A stretch of DNA of 64,000 nt from Dryocosmus kuriphilus (GCA_038277395.1 CM076190.1:245997256-246061255), one strand, 5' to 3'. Positions 42,186 through 54,926 are shown, numbered from the stretch's first letter. Notes: generated from the sequence alone by a model not told the origin. Program-made: numbers and translations.

Positions 42186-42914
42186 TCATTGCAAATTTTG
42201 GAATTTAGGGAAGTTTTTGGAATATTTGAAAATTTTCGCATTTCTTGAAAATTTTTATAATATTGAAAATTTTATGAATTTTGACATTTTTAGAACATTT
42301 GGAAATTTTTGAAACTTTTGGAATTTTAGTAAATTTTGGAATTTATGGAAATTATGGAGATCTCGAAAATGTTGGAAATTTTTTTCTTTGTAAATTATGG
42401 AAAGCATTGGAAGTAACGGAAATAATTTAAATTGAAAATTTTGCAATTTCTTTGAGTTTCGGAAATTTTAGTAATTCTGGAAGTTTATAAAATTTTGGAA
42501 ATAATGCAAATTATTGGAAACTTGTACATTTTCCAATGTTTTGGAAATTAGTGGTAATTATTAGAGGTTTGGAAATGATTGGGATATCTTGAAAACTTTT
42601 GGAATTTGCCAAAATTTTTTTGAAATTTTGAAAATTTGGAATTAATTGAAATCATTGGAATTTTTGGAATTTCTGGAAATTTTTGTAATATTTGAGAATT
42701 TGTAGATTTCTTGGAAATTTTTTGAATATTGAAAAATATATGTATTTTGAAATTCTTCGAGATTTTGGAAGTTTGGAAACTTTTGGAATCTTAGGAAATT
42801 TTGTAACTTATGGAAATGATGGGAATTATGGAAATTAACAAAATTCTGGAAATTTTTAAAACTTGGGAAATGATGAATAGCATTGGAAATTATGGAAGTC
42901 ATTGAAAATTGCAT
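42186..42914. repeat. AT spacer of GGAAATTTTGG-like words
   Basis: A ~0.7-kb degenerate run of GGAAATTTTGGAA words between the G-rich satellite and the 77-bp repeat, as at 22460-22774. Confidence 0.75.
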
Positions 42915-43490
42915 AGTCACACCCCTAACCCTTTCCAGTATTTTGCAGGTGGCGCAAAGGCTCCGTGACTGTTCACAGAAAGTTTCAGTTATATCCCCAC
43001 ACATTTCCAGTGTTTTGTATTGTGCGGAAAGGTGTCGCTGCGGCTGGTCACAAAAATACTTTCAGTCACGACTAATCTTTCTTCTCCTTTCCAATGTTTC
43101 ACAGGGGGCGGACAGGCACTCCTGCGACTGTTCAAAAAAATACTTTCACTCACACCCCTACATCTTTCCATTTTCTTGCAGCGGCCTAAAAGGCACCACT
43201 GTAACTGCTCACAGAAATACTTTCAGTCACAGCCCTACCCCTTCCCAGTGTGTTTTATGGAGCGGAAAGGCATCCCAGTGATGCGTCAAATAATTCTTTC
43301 ACTCACACCCCTACACGTTTCTAGTGTTTTTTCGGTGTGCGGAGGGGCACCCCTATGACTTTCCTCAAAAGTACTTTCACTCACACCCCTCCACCTTTCC
43401 AGTGTTTTCCAGGGGGTGAAAAGGCACCCCAGTGACCGGTTCCAGAAACACTTTCAGTCACACACCTACCCCTTTCAAATATTTTTTGGG
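42915..43490. repeat. 77-bp tandem repeat, about seven to eight copies (module B)
   Basis: Same unit as 22775-23645 (TCACACCCCTAC, CTTTCCAGTGTTTT, GGGGGCGGAAAGGCACCCC). Anchors lie near 42938, 43007, 43090, 43170, 43245, 43320 and 43398. More diverged than module A. Confidence 0.85.
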
Positions 43491-43501
43491 GTACGCGAAA
43501 G

Positions 43502-45353
43502 TACATTTTTTGCATTTATTTGATTAAATGCATACAATGTTTTGCTCTGCGACTGAAACTTTTCGAGAAAATGGACGATAAATATGGTGTGCGTATATGG
43601 CTCGTATACAGGTGGCGCAAAAGTACGGAAACCCTGAATAACTCATCAGGAATGAATTTTTAAAAAATAATATTTAATACAAAAGTTTTAGGATTTTTCC
43701 CTATCTACTCAATGGTGACCTCGTTTTGACCTTGACCATGACCCTGAAGGTGGATGGAAAGCGCCATTTTTATGCAGATTTGGAAAGAGCAGGAAATTTT
43801 ACGTTCAAGTATGATTTGACCGTGACCTTGATCATGACCTTCAAGATTATTCCAGGGTCAAACTTGTTTTTTTCAAACGGGGAGCCCCATTTTGATTGCG
43901 GATTTGGAAAGAGCAGCAAATTGTATTTTCAAGTGTGTCCTTGCACATATCCCTTCCCATGACCTTCAAGTTCATTCCAAGGTCAAACTTGTTTTCTTCA
44001 AATAGGAACCCCTGTTTTTCATTGTGCATGTGGAAAGAGCAGGAAATTTTATCTTCAAGTTTAACCTTGACCATGAACTTCAAGGTCATTCCAAGATCAC
44101 ACTTGTTTCTTCAAATGGGAACCCCTATTTTTTATTGCGGATTTGGAAAGGGAGGAATTTTTACCTTCAAGTGTGACTTTATCCACAACTATGCACTTGG
44201 CCTTGAACTAGGCTTTCAAGGTCATTTTAAAAAGATTTTTTTCAAGAATTTTGAAAAATTACAGCCACTGTAGAGTACCCCTTAGCGATCCCAGTCAGAC
44301 TTTGGACGATTCTTATTAGTCCCAGTCTTACACCAAATTTGGCGTAAATTGGTTGGTTTTTTTGGAAATCTTGTCCACCATCTTGATTCCGCCAACTTGG
44401 AGTAATAATTTTCAAAAACTGATTTCAGATTCGTAATCAGCGATCGCATAAACGTCCACATACCAAGTTTAGCTTTAATTGGTCCATTTTTTGAAAATCT
44501 TGTCCGCCAACCGTGTAACGTACACTAAAGTATACCTTTTGAGGATAATTGAAAAACAGATACTTTTGCTACTTTGGCCTCTCTAGCAGACTTTTTCTGA
44601 ATTGATAGTGGAGTTTTTTTTTCGCGGTTGCTGCTTTTCAACACTCCTTTTTAGGATATTCGAAAAACAGTTACTTTCGCTGCTTTAGCACCCCTAACAG
44701 TCCTTTTTAGGATAGTTTCCGGATAGCCTTGAAGGACATTGTCAAGGTTAAATTTGAAGATAAAATTTCCTGCTCTTTCCACATCCACAATGATAACAAT
44801 GGACTCCCATTTGAAAAAAAAACAAAGTTGAACTTGGAGTTACCTTGAAGGTCATGGTCAATGTCATCCATGAGCGTAAAATTTACTGCTCTTTCCATAT
44901 CCGCAATAAAAAAAGGGGCTTCCAATTGAAAAAATTGAAAGGGCTTCCCATTTGAAAAAACAAGATTGGCCTTGAAATGGCCTTGAATTACATGTTCAAG
45001 GACATGGTCAAAGTCATAATGGAACGTATAATTTTGTGCTATTTCCAAATCAGCAATAAAAAATGAGGCTTCCCGTTTACAAAATTGAATTTGCCCTTGA
45101 TATGAACTTCAAGGTCATGCTCAAGGTCAAACGGAGGTCACGATTGAATAGCCTGGGAAAAATCCTAAAACTTCTGTGATTAATGTTTAAAAAAAAATTC
45201 ATTCATGTTGAATTATTCAAGGTTTTCCATACTTTTGTGCCACGTGTATACGCGCCATATACGCACACCATATTTATCGTCCATTTTCTCGAAAAGTTTA
45301 AGTCGCAGAGCAAAAAATTTTATGTGTTTAATTAAATAAACGCAAAAAATGTA
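43502..45353. mobile_element. Long-TIR non-autonomous element
   Basis: Outer ~215 bp are inverted copies: TACATTTTTTGC...ATGGACGATAAATATGGTG on the left and its complement ending GCAAAAAATGTA on the right, possibly with a TA duplication. Inward, both arms carry ~130-bp repeats (TTTGGAAAGAGCAGGAAATTT, ACCTTGACCATGACCTTCAA, AACTTGTTT..TTCAAATGGG) in opposite orientation. The centre at ~44270-44700 is distinct. No transposase gene is present. Confidence 0.8.
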
Positions 45354-45860
45354 AAATCTTTTTAGTTTCTTGAAGATTGGATTTTGAGGCTGGATGATTT
45401 TGAGATTCCTTAAAACTCTTCGTGTTTTTTAAGTTCCTTGAAAAATCTTGAAATTTGTTGAATTGTTTGAAATTCATTTTCAATTCTTCGAATCCTTTTT
45501 AGTTTCTTATAAAATCTTTAAATTCTCTAGAATAATTGAATTTTTTGAAATTCAGCTAAATTCGCTGAAATTCTTTAAATCCGTTGAAATGCCTTAAAAT
45601 TCTTCGATTCTTTTAAATTCCTTGAATAGGCTTGAAATCCTACGAGTCGATTGAAATTCCATAACGTCCTTTAAATTTCTTGTAACTTCTTCAATTTCTT
45701 GCAGACCGGAAAATTCCTGAAATATTTTTAAATTGCTTGAAACTCGTTGAGGTTCCTCACATCTTTTTTAGTTCCTCGAATTCGTTTAATTCATGGAATA
45801 TTTAAGGAATTTAAAAGAATCCAAACGAATTTAATATGAAATTAATATAGATTGAAAATA
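45354..45860. other. AT-rich degenerate CTTGAAATTCTT words; no gene
   Basis: Low-complexity sequence built from TTGAAATTC/AATTCCTTGAA words, ending where the first conserved pre-exon block of the micro-exon array begins (GGTAAACATATGTTTTAAGA). Confidence 0.5.
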
Positions 45861-45961
45861 ATGGAAGGTAAACATATGTTTTAAGAATGAGTGGTATTTT
45901 TATTAACTGGTTGGAAAGTGCAACTAGCTTCACTGAAAATTTCTTATGTTACTTCTTACAG

Positions 45962-46015
45962 CACCAGCTGGTGAAAATCCTGTCAAAAAACCTCCTCCTT
46001 CTCCAGGAGACTCAA
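45962..46015 (+). CDS. Micro-exon 1 (54 nt, divergent; 3' edge uncertain)
   Basis: Follows CTTCTTACAG and in the phase-1 frame reads APAGENPVKKPPPSPGDS (first codon completed by a preceding G). GTAAT at 46016 gives a 54-nt exon. The frame also stays open past this site to a TAA near 46071, so it could extend or be terminal. Confidence 0.5.
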
Positions 46016-46320
46016 GTAATAAACCAGATCACGAACCTGTCCATTACCGAAAAATTATTTTGAATACAATCTAAAATATTCAAATATTTCGTGCAGTTTC
46101 AAGCATTCCAACAAGTTTTGAAGAGAATTCAAAAGAATTCAAATTACTTCAATATGGATTAAAAAGAATTGAATATGTATTCAAGTTAATTTAATATGAA
46201 TTTAATATAAATTGAAAATAATTGAATGCAAAAATATGTTTTACGCACATGTGGCGTTTTATTATCTGGTTGAAAGGTGCAATTAGCTTCACTGAAAATT
46301 TCTTATATTTCTTCTTACAG

Positions 46321-46403
46321 AAGCAACTGGGTCAAAGAAGCCGCTTACAAAAATGAGGAGTCTCGCAGAGATTATGGCCACACACATTCTTCCGTAGGCC
46401 CAG
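46321..46403 (+). CDS. Micro-exon 2 (83 nt, doubtful)
   Basis: Follows TTCTTACAG and precedes GTAATAAACC. Length is not a multiple of three and the phase-1 frame meets TAG near its end; another frame is open (SNWVKEAAYKNEESRRDYG). TTACAGAAG offers a second acceptor 3 nt downstream. Either a decayed unit or an exon with different borders. Confidence 0.3.
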
Positions 46404-46537
46404 GTAATAAACCAGTTCAACATCTATTGTACCTGAGGCCTTTATTAATTGCTCCCGGGGGTAATTAAAAAATCATTTAGAATACACTCTAAAATATTCT
46501 AATATTTTGGGCGATTTCATACATTCCAAGAAATTTA

Positions 46538-47112
46538 GGTAAAAGTCTAGTTTAGGCACTTTTAACAAACATTAAGTTTTTTTTTTTTTTTTTTTTTTTT
46601 CAACTTTTACAAAAATCGGTAGATTATGACATATAAATAAATTAGAAAATGGCGGAATACGGTATTTCAAATAATTTGTTTATCAAAAGTGTTACTTTTC
46701 CTTCTTACTTAACCTCTGTGAGTTTGACAGCCACTGGTCGGAGCGTGATCAGAACTCCTCCCAACATCCCCCGATCCCTTTTCCAGCTGGTTTTTTCCCT
46801 TTCTGACTGACCACCAAGGCGGTTCATCTATAATGAACTTTGTTCCGCACCACCATGGAGGTCAGTGAGAAGGGGAGAAAAACAGTTGGAAAAGGGGTCG
46901 TGGGATATTGGGTACTTCTATCTGATCTGAGACACTTTTTTACCCGCCTTTTTTTTCGTCAGTCGGAAAAGTAACACTTTTGATAAACAAATTATTCAAA
47001 ATACCGCTTTCCGACACTTTCTAATTTATTTATATGTCATAATCAACCGATTTTTGCAAAAGTTGAAAAAAAACATAATTTTTGGTAAAAGTGCCTAAAC
47101 TAGACTTTTACC
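46538..47112. mobile_element. Palindromic MITE with 8-bp TSD, in an intron of the array
   Basis: A 575-bp near-palindrome with ends GGTAAAAGTCTAGTTTAGGC, flanked by GAAATTTA at 46530-46537 and 47113-47120. Other units read CCAAGAAATTTAGAA without interruption here, so it is a clean insertion. The 8-bp TSD suits hAT- or P-like transposases; it has no gene of its own. Confidence 0.9.
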
Positions 47113-47299
47113 GAAATTTAGAACAATTTAAAAGAATTCTAAAGATTTCAATATGGATTCAAAATAATATAATACGAATCTAATATAAACTGGGAATAAT
47201 TAAAAGCAAACATATGTTTTAAGAGCGAGTGGTGCTTTTATTAAGTGGTTGGAAAGGGCAATTAGCTTCACTGAAAATTCCTTCTGTTTCTTCTTACAG

Positions 47300-47361
47300 C
47301 AACAGCTAGCCAGGTAAAAATCCAGTTCAAGAAAGTACGCCGCAGAAGCGTAAAACAAGCG
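47300..47361 (+). pseudogene. Micro-exon 3 (62 nt; 1-nt deletion in a 63-nt type)
   Basis: Same context as the 63-nt exons (TTCTTACAG before, GTAATT after) and close to the exon at 48433, but one base is missing near the fifth codon, which would shift the downstream frame if it were spliced in. Confidence 0.6.
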
Positions 47362-48133
47362 GTAATTTGAAAATTACATAGAATAATATCTACAAGATTC
47401 AATTAACAAATTAGATAATTAACGAATTATTAACTCCTATAAACTTAAATTCCGAAATTTAATTTGTCAAATTATTAAATTTACGAATTACATACTAGAA
47501 TTAATGAATTAACCATTTCCTCAAAATTCTTAAGCTCCCACAATTTAAAATTACTGCAATTTAAAGTTTCAGAAGTTAAAATACCTGAATATGAATATTT
47601 CATTATTTAATGATCAATCATAAACACTATTTAAAGCCTAATTAAAAATAACGAAAAAATAAATACCGACTACAAAAACCAACAAAAAAGAAAAATTGTC
47701 AAAATACAAATTAAGGAATTATAAGATTTACGAAATTTAAAATGACAAACTTTCAAGAATCGAAAAATAAAATTTACTGCTTCTAAAAATTTACTATTAA
47801 CGAATTAGAAAATTAACGAAAGAGTCATTTCCTCTAAATTCTTAAATTCCCTAAATATAAAATTGCTGAATTTTATATTTCTGATTGTTGTTGGCAATCC
47901 TTCTATTATTATTAATTATGAAACAAATTTAAATCGAGACTTAGTAAATATTTGTCCAAAGGAAAAAAACTGTTTCCCACAAACTGCCATAAGATAGGAG
48001 TACACTTTTCCGTCAAATTAATAATAATCAGCAATTGGAAAAAACATATGTTTTACGAACATATTGTACCATATTTGACTGGTTGGAAAGTGCAATTATC
48101 TTCACTGAAAATTTTTTATATTTCTTCTTACAG

Positions 48134-48175
48134 AATCAGATGTATTAAAGAATCATTCAACAAGTGCTCCTGGGG
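48134..48175 (+). CDS. Micro-exon 4 (42-nt type)
   Basis: Phase 1 in and out. With the preceding G it reads ESDVLKNHSTSAPG. Acceptor TTCTTACAG, donor GGTAAT. Confidence 0.6.
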
Positions 48176-48432
48176 GTAATTAAAAAATCACTTACAATAC
48201 ACTCTAAAATATTCTATTATTTTGGGCGATTTCATACATTCCAAGAAATTTAGAACAATTTAAAAGGATTAAAAATGACTTCAATATGGATCTAAAATAA
48301 TTCAATATGAATCTCACGTAAATTGGAAATAATTGAAGGCAAACATATGTTTTAAGAGCGAATGGTACTTTTATTAAGTGGTTGGAAAGGGCAATTAGCT
48401 TCACTAAAAATTCCTTCTGTTTCTTGTTACAG

Positions 48433-48495
48433 CAACAGCTACGCCAGGTATAAATCCAGTTCAAGAAAGTACGCCGCAGAAGCGTAAAACAAGCG
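48433..48495 (+). CDS. Micro-exon 5 (63-nt type)
   Basis: Reads ATATPGINPVQESTPQKRKTS in phase 1, more divergent than the later units and ending in a basic stretch. Acceptor TTGTTACAG, donor GGTAAT. Confidence 0.6.
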
Positions 48496-49265
48496 GTAAT
48501 TAGAAAAATTACATAGAATAATATCTACAAGATTCAATTAACAAATTAGATAATTAACGAATTATTATCTCCTATAAACTTAAATTCCGAAATTTAATTT
48601 GTCAAATTATTATATTTACGAATTACATACTAGAATTAATGAATTAAACATTTCCGCCAACTCCTTAAACTCCCGCAATTTAAAATTACTGCAATATAAA
48701 GTTTCAGAAGCTAAAATATCTGAATGTAAGTATTTCATTATTTAATATCAATCATAAACACTATTTAAAGCCCAATTAAAAATACCGAAAAAATAAATAC
48801 CGACTACAAAAATCAACAAAAAAGAAAAATTGTCAAAATACAAATTAACGACTTATAAAATTTACGAAATTTAAAATAACAAACTTTCAAGAATTGAAAA
48901 ATAAGATTGGCTGACTTCTAAAAATGTACTATTAACGAATTGGAAAATTAACGAAAGGGTTATTTCTCTAAATTCTTAAGTTACGTAAATATAAAATTGC
49001 TGAATTTGATATTTCTGATTGTTGTTGTCAATCCTTCTTTTTTTATTAATTATGAAACAAATTTAAATCGAAACTTAGTAAATATTTTTCCGAAGGAAAA
49101 AACTGCTTCCCACAAACTGCCATAAGATAGAAGTACACTTTTCCGTCAAATTAATAATAATCAGCAATTGAAAAAAACATATGTTTTACGAACATATGTA
49201 CCATATTTAACTGGTTGGAAAGTGCAATTATCTTCACTGAAAATGTCTTATATTTCTTCTTACAG

Positions 49266-49308
49266 AATCAGGTGTATTAAAGAATCCCTCGACAAGTGCT
49301 TCTGGAGA
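49266..49308 (+). CDS. Micro-exon 6 (42-nt type with 1-nt insertion)
   Basis: Reads ESGVLKNPSTSASG, but the donor region is GGAGAGTAATT instead of GGAGGTAATT. Using the GT makes 43 nt and shifts the frame. Confidence 0.45.
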
Positions 49309-49564
49309 GTAATTAAAAAGTTATTTAGAATACACTCTAAAAGATTCTAATATTTTGGGCGATTTCAAGCACTCCAAGAAATTTAGAATAATTTAAAAGG
49401 ATTCAAAAGATTTCAATATGGATTCAAAATAATACAATACGAATCTAATATAAATTGGAAATAATTAAAAGCAAACATATGTTTTAAGAGCGAGTGGTAC
49501 TTTTATTTACTGGTTGGAAAGGGCAATTAGCTTCACTGAAAATTTCTTCTGCTTTTTCTTACAG

Positions 49565-49627
49565 CAAAAGCTAACCCAGCTAAAAATCCAGCTCTAGGAC
49601 CTATGTCAAAGAAGAAAAAAATAAGCG
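49565..49627 (+). CDS. Micro-exon 7 (63-nt type)
   Basis: Reads AKANPAKNPALGPMS followed by a lysine run, phase 1. Acceptor TTTCTTACAG, donor GGTAATTG. Confidence 0.65.
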
Positions 49628-50398
49628 GTAATTGAAAAATTATTTAGAATAAAATCTAAAAAATTCAATTCACAAATTAGATAATCAATGTTTTTTTTTC
49701 TTTAAAGTTTCTAAATCTCGAAATTTTAAATTGTCGAATTATTAAATTTTTGAATTACACAATAGAATTAATGGATTAACCATTTCCTGCAAATACTTAA
49801 ACTCCCGCAATTTAAACTGCTTCAATTTAAAGTTTTAGAAATTAAAATTGCTGAAAATGAATATTTAATTATTTAATAATCAATAATAAATACTATTTAA
49901 AGCCTAAAAAAAAATAACGAAAAAATAAATACCGACTACAAAAATCACCAAAAAAGAAAAATTGTCAAAATACAAATTTACGAATTATAAAATTTACGAA
50001 GTTTAAAGTAACAAACTTTTAAGAATCGAAAAATAAAATTTGCTGACTTCTAAAAATGTACTATTAACGAATTACAAAATTAAGGAAAGAGTCGTTTCCT
50101 CTAAATTCTTAAATTCCCTAAATATAAAATTGCTGCATTTGATATTTCTGATTGTTGTTGTCAATCCTTCTTTTATTATTAATTATGAAACAAATTTAAA
50201 TCGAGACTTAGTAAATATTTTCCAAAGAAAAAAACTGTTTCCCACAAACTGCCATAAGATAGGAGTACACTTTTCCGTCAAATTAATAATAATAAGCAAT
50301 CGAAGAAAACATATGTTTTACGAACATATGGTACCATGTTTAACTGGTTGGAAAGTGCAATTATCTTCACTGAAAATGTCTTATATTTCTTCTTACAG

Positions 50399-50440
50399 AA
50401 TCAGGTGTATTAAAGAAGCCCTCAGCAAGTGCTTCTGGAG
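50399..50440 (+). CDS. Micro-exon 8 (42-nt type)
   Basis: Reads ESGVLKKPSASASG, phase 1. Donor GGTAATAA. Confidence 0.65.
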
Positions 50441-50695
50441 GTAATAAAAAAGTTATTTAGAATACACTCTAAAAGATTCTAATATTTTGGGCGATTTCAA
50501 GCACTCCAAGAAATTTAGAATAATTTAAAAGAATTCAAAAGATTTCAATATGGATTCAAAATAATACAATACGAATCTAATTAAATTGGAAATAATTAAA
50601 AGCAAACGTATGTTTTAAGAGAGAGTGGTACTTTTATTTACTGGTTGGAAAGGGCAATTGGCTTCACTGAAAATTTCTTCTGCTTTTTCTTACAG

Positions 50696-50758
50696 CAACA
50701 GCTAGCCCCGCTAAAAATCCAGCTCTAGGACCTGTGTCAAAGAAGAAAAAAATAAGCG
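50696..50758 (+). CDS. Micro-exon 9 (63-nt type)
   Basis: Reads ATASPAKNPALGPVS followed by a lysine run, phase 1. Confidence 0.65.
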
Positions 50759-51532
50759 GTAATTGAAAAATTATTTAGAATAAAATCTAAAAAATTCAAT
50801 TCACAAATTAGATAATCAATGTTTTTTTTCTTTAAAGTTTATAAATCCCGAAATTTTAAATTGTCGAATTATTAAATTTTTGAATTACACAATAGAATTA
50901 ATGGATTAACCATTTCCTGCAAATACTTTAACTCCCGCAATTTAAACTGCTTCAATTTAAAGTTTTAGAAATTAAAATGGCTGAAAATGAATATTTAATT
51001 ATTTAATAATCAATGATAAATACTATTTAAAGCCTAATTAAAAATAACGAAAAAAAACAAATACCGACTACAAAAATCATAAAAAAGAAAAATTGTCAAA
51101 ACAGAAATTAAAGAATTATAAAATTTACGAAATTTAAAATAACAAACTTTTAAGAATCGAAAAATAAAATTTGCTGACTTCTAAAAATGTCACTATTAAC
51201 GAATTACAAAATTTAACGAAAGAGTCATTTCCTCTAAATTCTTAAATTCCCTAAATATAAAATTGCTGCATTTGATATTTCTGATTGTTGTTGTCAATCC
51301 TTCTTTTATTATTAATTATGAAACAAATTTAAATCGAGAGTTAGTAAATATTTTTCCGAAGGACAAAACTGTTTCCCACAAACTGCCATAAGATAGGAGT
51401 ACACTTTTCCGTCAAATTAATAATAATAAGCAATCGAAGAAAAGATATGTTTTACGAGCATATGGTACCATGTTTAACTGGCTGGAAGGTGCAATTATCT
51501 TCACTGAAAATGTCTTATATTTCTTCTTACAG

Positions 51533-51574
51533 AATCAGGTGTATTAAAGAATCCCTCAGCAAGTGCTTCTGGAG
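51533..51574 (+). CDS. Micro-exon 10 (42-nt type)
   Basis: Reads ESGVLKNPSASASG, the consensus form. Confidence 0.65.
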
Positions 51575-51828
51575 GTAATAAAAAAGTTATTTAGAATACA
51601 CTCTAAAAGATTATAATATTTTGTGCGATTTCAAGCACTCCAAGAAATTTAAATAATTTAAAAGGATTCAAAAGATTTCAATATGGTTTCAAAATAATAC
51701 AATACGAATCTAATATAAATTGGAAATGATTAAAAGCAAACATATGTTTTAAGAGCGAGAGGTACTTTTATTTACTGGTTGGAAAGGGCAATTAGCTTCA
51801 CTGAAAATTCTTCTGCTTCTTCTTACAG

Positions 51829-51891
51829 CGACAGCTAGTCTAGCTGAAAATCCAGCTCTAGGACCTATGTCAAAGAAGAAAAAAATAAGCG
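51829..51891 (+). CDS. Micro-exon 11 (63-nt type)
   Basis: Reads ATASLAENPALGPMS plus a lysine run; one Lys to Glu change relative to the consensus. Confidence 0.65.
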
Positions 51892-52662
51892 GTAATTGAA
51901 AAATTATTTAAAATAAAATCTAAGAAATTCAACTCACAAATTAGACAATCAATGATTTTTTTTCTTTAAAGTTTATAAATCCCGAAATTTTAAATTGTCG
52001 AATTATTAAATTTTTGAATTACGCAATAGAATTAATGGATTAACCATTTCCTGCAAATACTTAAACTCCCGCAATTTAAACTGCTTCAATTTAAAGTTTT
52101 AGAAATTAAAATGGCTGAAAATGAATATTTAATTATTTAATAATCAATAATAAATACCATTTAAAGACTAACTAAAAATAATGAAAAAATAAATACCGAC
52201 TAGAAAAATCGATAAAAAAGAAAATTGTCAAAGTAGAAATTAAAGAATTATAAAATTTACGAAATTTAAAATAACAAGCTTTTATGTATCGAAAAATAAA
52301 ATTTGCTGACTATTAAAAATTCACTACTAACTAATTAGAAATTTAACGAAAGAGTCATTTCCTCTAAATTCTTAAATTCCCTAAATATAAAATTGCTGCA
52401 TTTGATATTTCTGATTGTTGTTGTTAATCCTTCTTTTATTATTAATTATGAAACAAATTTAAATCGAGAGTTAGTAAATATTTTTCCGAAGGACAAAACT
52501 GTTTCCCACAAACTGCCATAAGATAGGAGTACACTTTTCCGTCAAATTAATAATAATAAGCAATCGAAGAAAAGATATGTTTTACGAACATATGGTACCA
52601 TGTTTAACTGGCTGGAAAGTGCAATTATCTTTACTGAAAATGTCTTATATTTCTTCTTACAG

Positions 52663-52704
52663 AATCAGGTGTATTAAAGAATCCCTCAGCAAGTGCTTCT
52701 GGAG
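52663..52704 (+). CDS. Micro-exon 12 (42-nt type)
   Basis: Consensus ESGVLKNPSASASG. First of the near-identical core units. Confidence 0.65.
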
Positions 52705-52960
52705 GTAATTAAAAAGTTATTTAGAATACACTCTAAAAGATTCGAATATTTTGGGCGATTTCAAGCACTCCAAGAAATTTAAAATAATTTAAAAGGATTC
52801 AAAAGATTTCAATATGGATTCAAAATAATACAATACGAATCTAATATAAATTGGAAATGATTAAAAGCAAACATATGTTTTAAGAGCGAGAGGTACTTTT
52901 ATTTACTGGTTGGAAAGGGCAATTAGCTTCACTGAAAATTTCTTCTGCTTCTTCTTACAG

Positions 52961-53023
52961 CGACAGCTAGTCTAGCTAAAAATCCAGCTCTAGGACCTAT
53001 GTCAAAGAAGAAAAAAATAAGCG
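52961..53023 (+). CDS. Micro-exon 13 (63-nt type)
   Basis: Consensus ATASLAKNPALGPMS plus lysine run and IS. The other two frames contain TAG, so only phase 1 is open. Confidence 0.65.
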
Positions 53024-53794
53024 GTAATTGAAAAATTATTTAAAAGAAAATCTAAGAAATTCAACTCACAAATTAGACAATCAATGATTTTTTTTCTTTA
53101 AAGTTTATAAATCCCGAAATTTTAAATTGTCGAATTATTAAATTTTTGAATTACGCAATAGAATTAATGGATTAACCATTTCCTGCAAATACTTAAACTC
53201 CCGCAATTTAAACTGCTTCAATTTAAAGTTTTAGAAATTAAAATGGCTGAAAATGAATATTTAATTATTTAATAATCAATAATAAATACCATTTAAAGAC
53301 TAACTAAAAATAATGAAAAAATAAATACCGACTAGAAAAATCGATAAAAAAGAAAATTGTCAAAGTAGAAATTAAAGAATTATAAAATTTACGAAATTTA
53401 AAATAACAAGCTTTTATGTATCGAAAAATAAAATTTGCTGACTATTAAAAATTCACTACTAACTAATTAGAAATTTAACGAAAGAGTCATTTCCTCTAAA
53501 TTCTTAAATTCCCTAAATATAAAATTGCTGCATTTGATATTTCTGATTGTTGTTGTTAATCCTTCTTTTATTATTAATTATGAAACAAATTTAAATCGAG
53601 AGTTAGTAAATATTTTTCCGAAGGACAAAACTGTTTCCCACAAACTGCCATAAGATAGGAGTACACTTTTCCGTCAAATTAATAATAATAAGCAATCGAA
53701 GAAAACATATGTTTTGCGAACATATGGTACCATGTTTAACTGGCTGGAAAGTGCAATTATCTTTACTGAAAATGTCTTATATTTCTTCTTACAG

Positions 53795-53836
53795 AATCAG
53801 GTGTATTAAAGAATCCCTCAGCAAGTGCTTCTGGAG
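53795..53836 (+). CDS. Micro-exon 14 (42-nt type)
   Basis: Same sequence as micro-exon 12. Confidence 0.65.
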
Positions 53837-54092
53837 GTAATTAAAAAGTTATTTAGAATACACTCTAAAAGATTCGAATATTTTGGGCGATTTCAAGCAC
53901 TCCAAGAAATTTAAAATAATTTAAAAGGATTCAAAAGATTTCAATATGGATTCAAAATAATACAATACGAATCTAATATAAATTGGAAATGATTAAAAGC
54001 AAACATATGTTTTAAGAGCGAGAGGTACTTTTATTTACTGGTTGGAAAGGGCAATTAGCTTCACTGAAAATTTCTTCTGCTTCTTCTTACAG

Positions 54093-54155
54093 CGACAGCT
54101 AGTCTAGCTAAAAATCCAGCTCTAGGACCTATGTCAAAGAAGAAAAAAATAAGCG
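54093..54155 (+). CDS. Micro-exon 15 (63-nt type)
   Basis: Same sequence as micro-exon 13. Confidence 0.65.
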
Positions 54156-54926
54156 GTAATTGAAAAATTATTTAAAATAAAATCTAAGAAATTCAACTCA
54201 CAAATTAGACAATCAATGATTTTTTTTCTTTAAAGTTTATAAATCCCGAAATTTTAAATTGTCGAATTATTAAATTTTTGAATTACGCAATAGAATTAAT
54301 GGATTAACCATTTCCTGCAAATACTTAAACTCCCGCAATTTAAACTGCTTCAATTTAAAGTTTTAGAAATTAAAATGGCTGAAAATGAATATTTAATTAT
54401 TTAATAATCAATAATAAATACCATTTAAAGACTAACTAAAAATAATGAAAAAATAAATACCGACTAGAAAAATCGATAAAAAAGAAAATTGTCAAAGTAG
54501 AAATTAAAGAATTATAAAATTTACGAAATTTAAAATAACAAGCTTTTATGTATCGAAAAATAAAATTTGCTGACTATTAAAAATTCACTACTAACTAATT
54601 AGAAATTTAACGAAAGAGTCATTTCCTCTAAATTCTTAAATTCCCTAAATATAAAATTGCTGCATTTGATATTTCTGATTGTTGTTGTTAATCCTTCTTT
54701 TATTATTAATTATGAAACAAATTTAAATCGAGAGTTAGTAAATATTTTTCCGAAGGACAAAACTGTTTCCCACAAACTGCCATAAGATAGGAGTACACTT
54801 TTCCGTCAAATTAATAATAATAAGCAATCGAAGAAAACATATGTTTTGCGAACATATGGTACCATGTTTAACTGGCTGGAAAGTGCAATTATCTTTACTG
54901 AAAATGTCTTATATTTCTTCTTACAG

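Noticed and set aside
50040..50444. 134-residue frame reading through intron and a 42-nt exon in another frame
   Set aside because: That frame is closed by TAG in the 63-nt exons and by stops in most sibling units. Only the phase-1 frame is open in both exon types.
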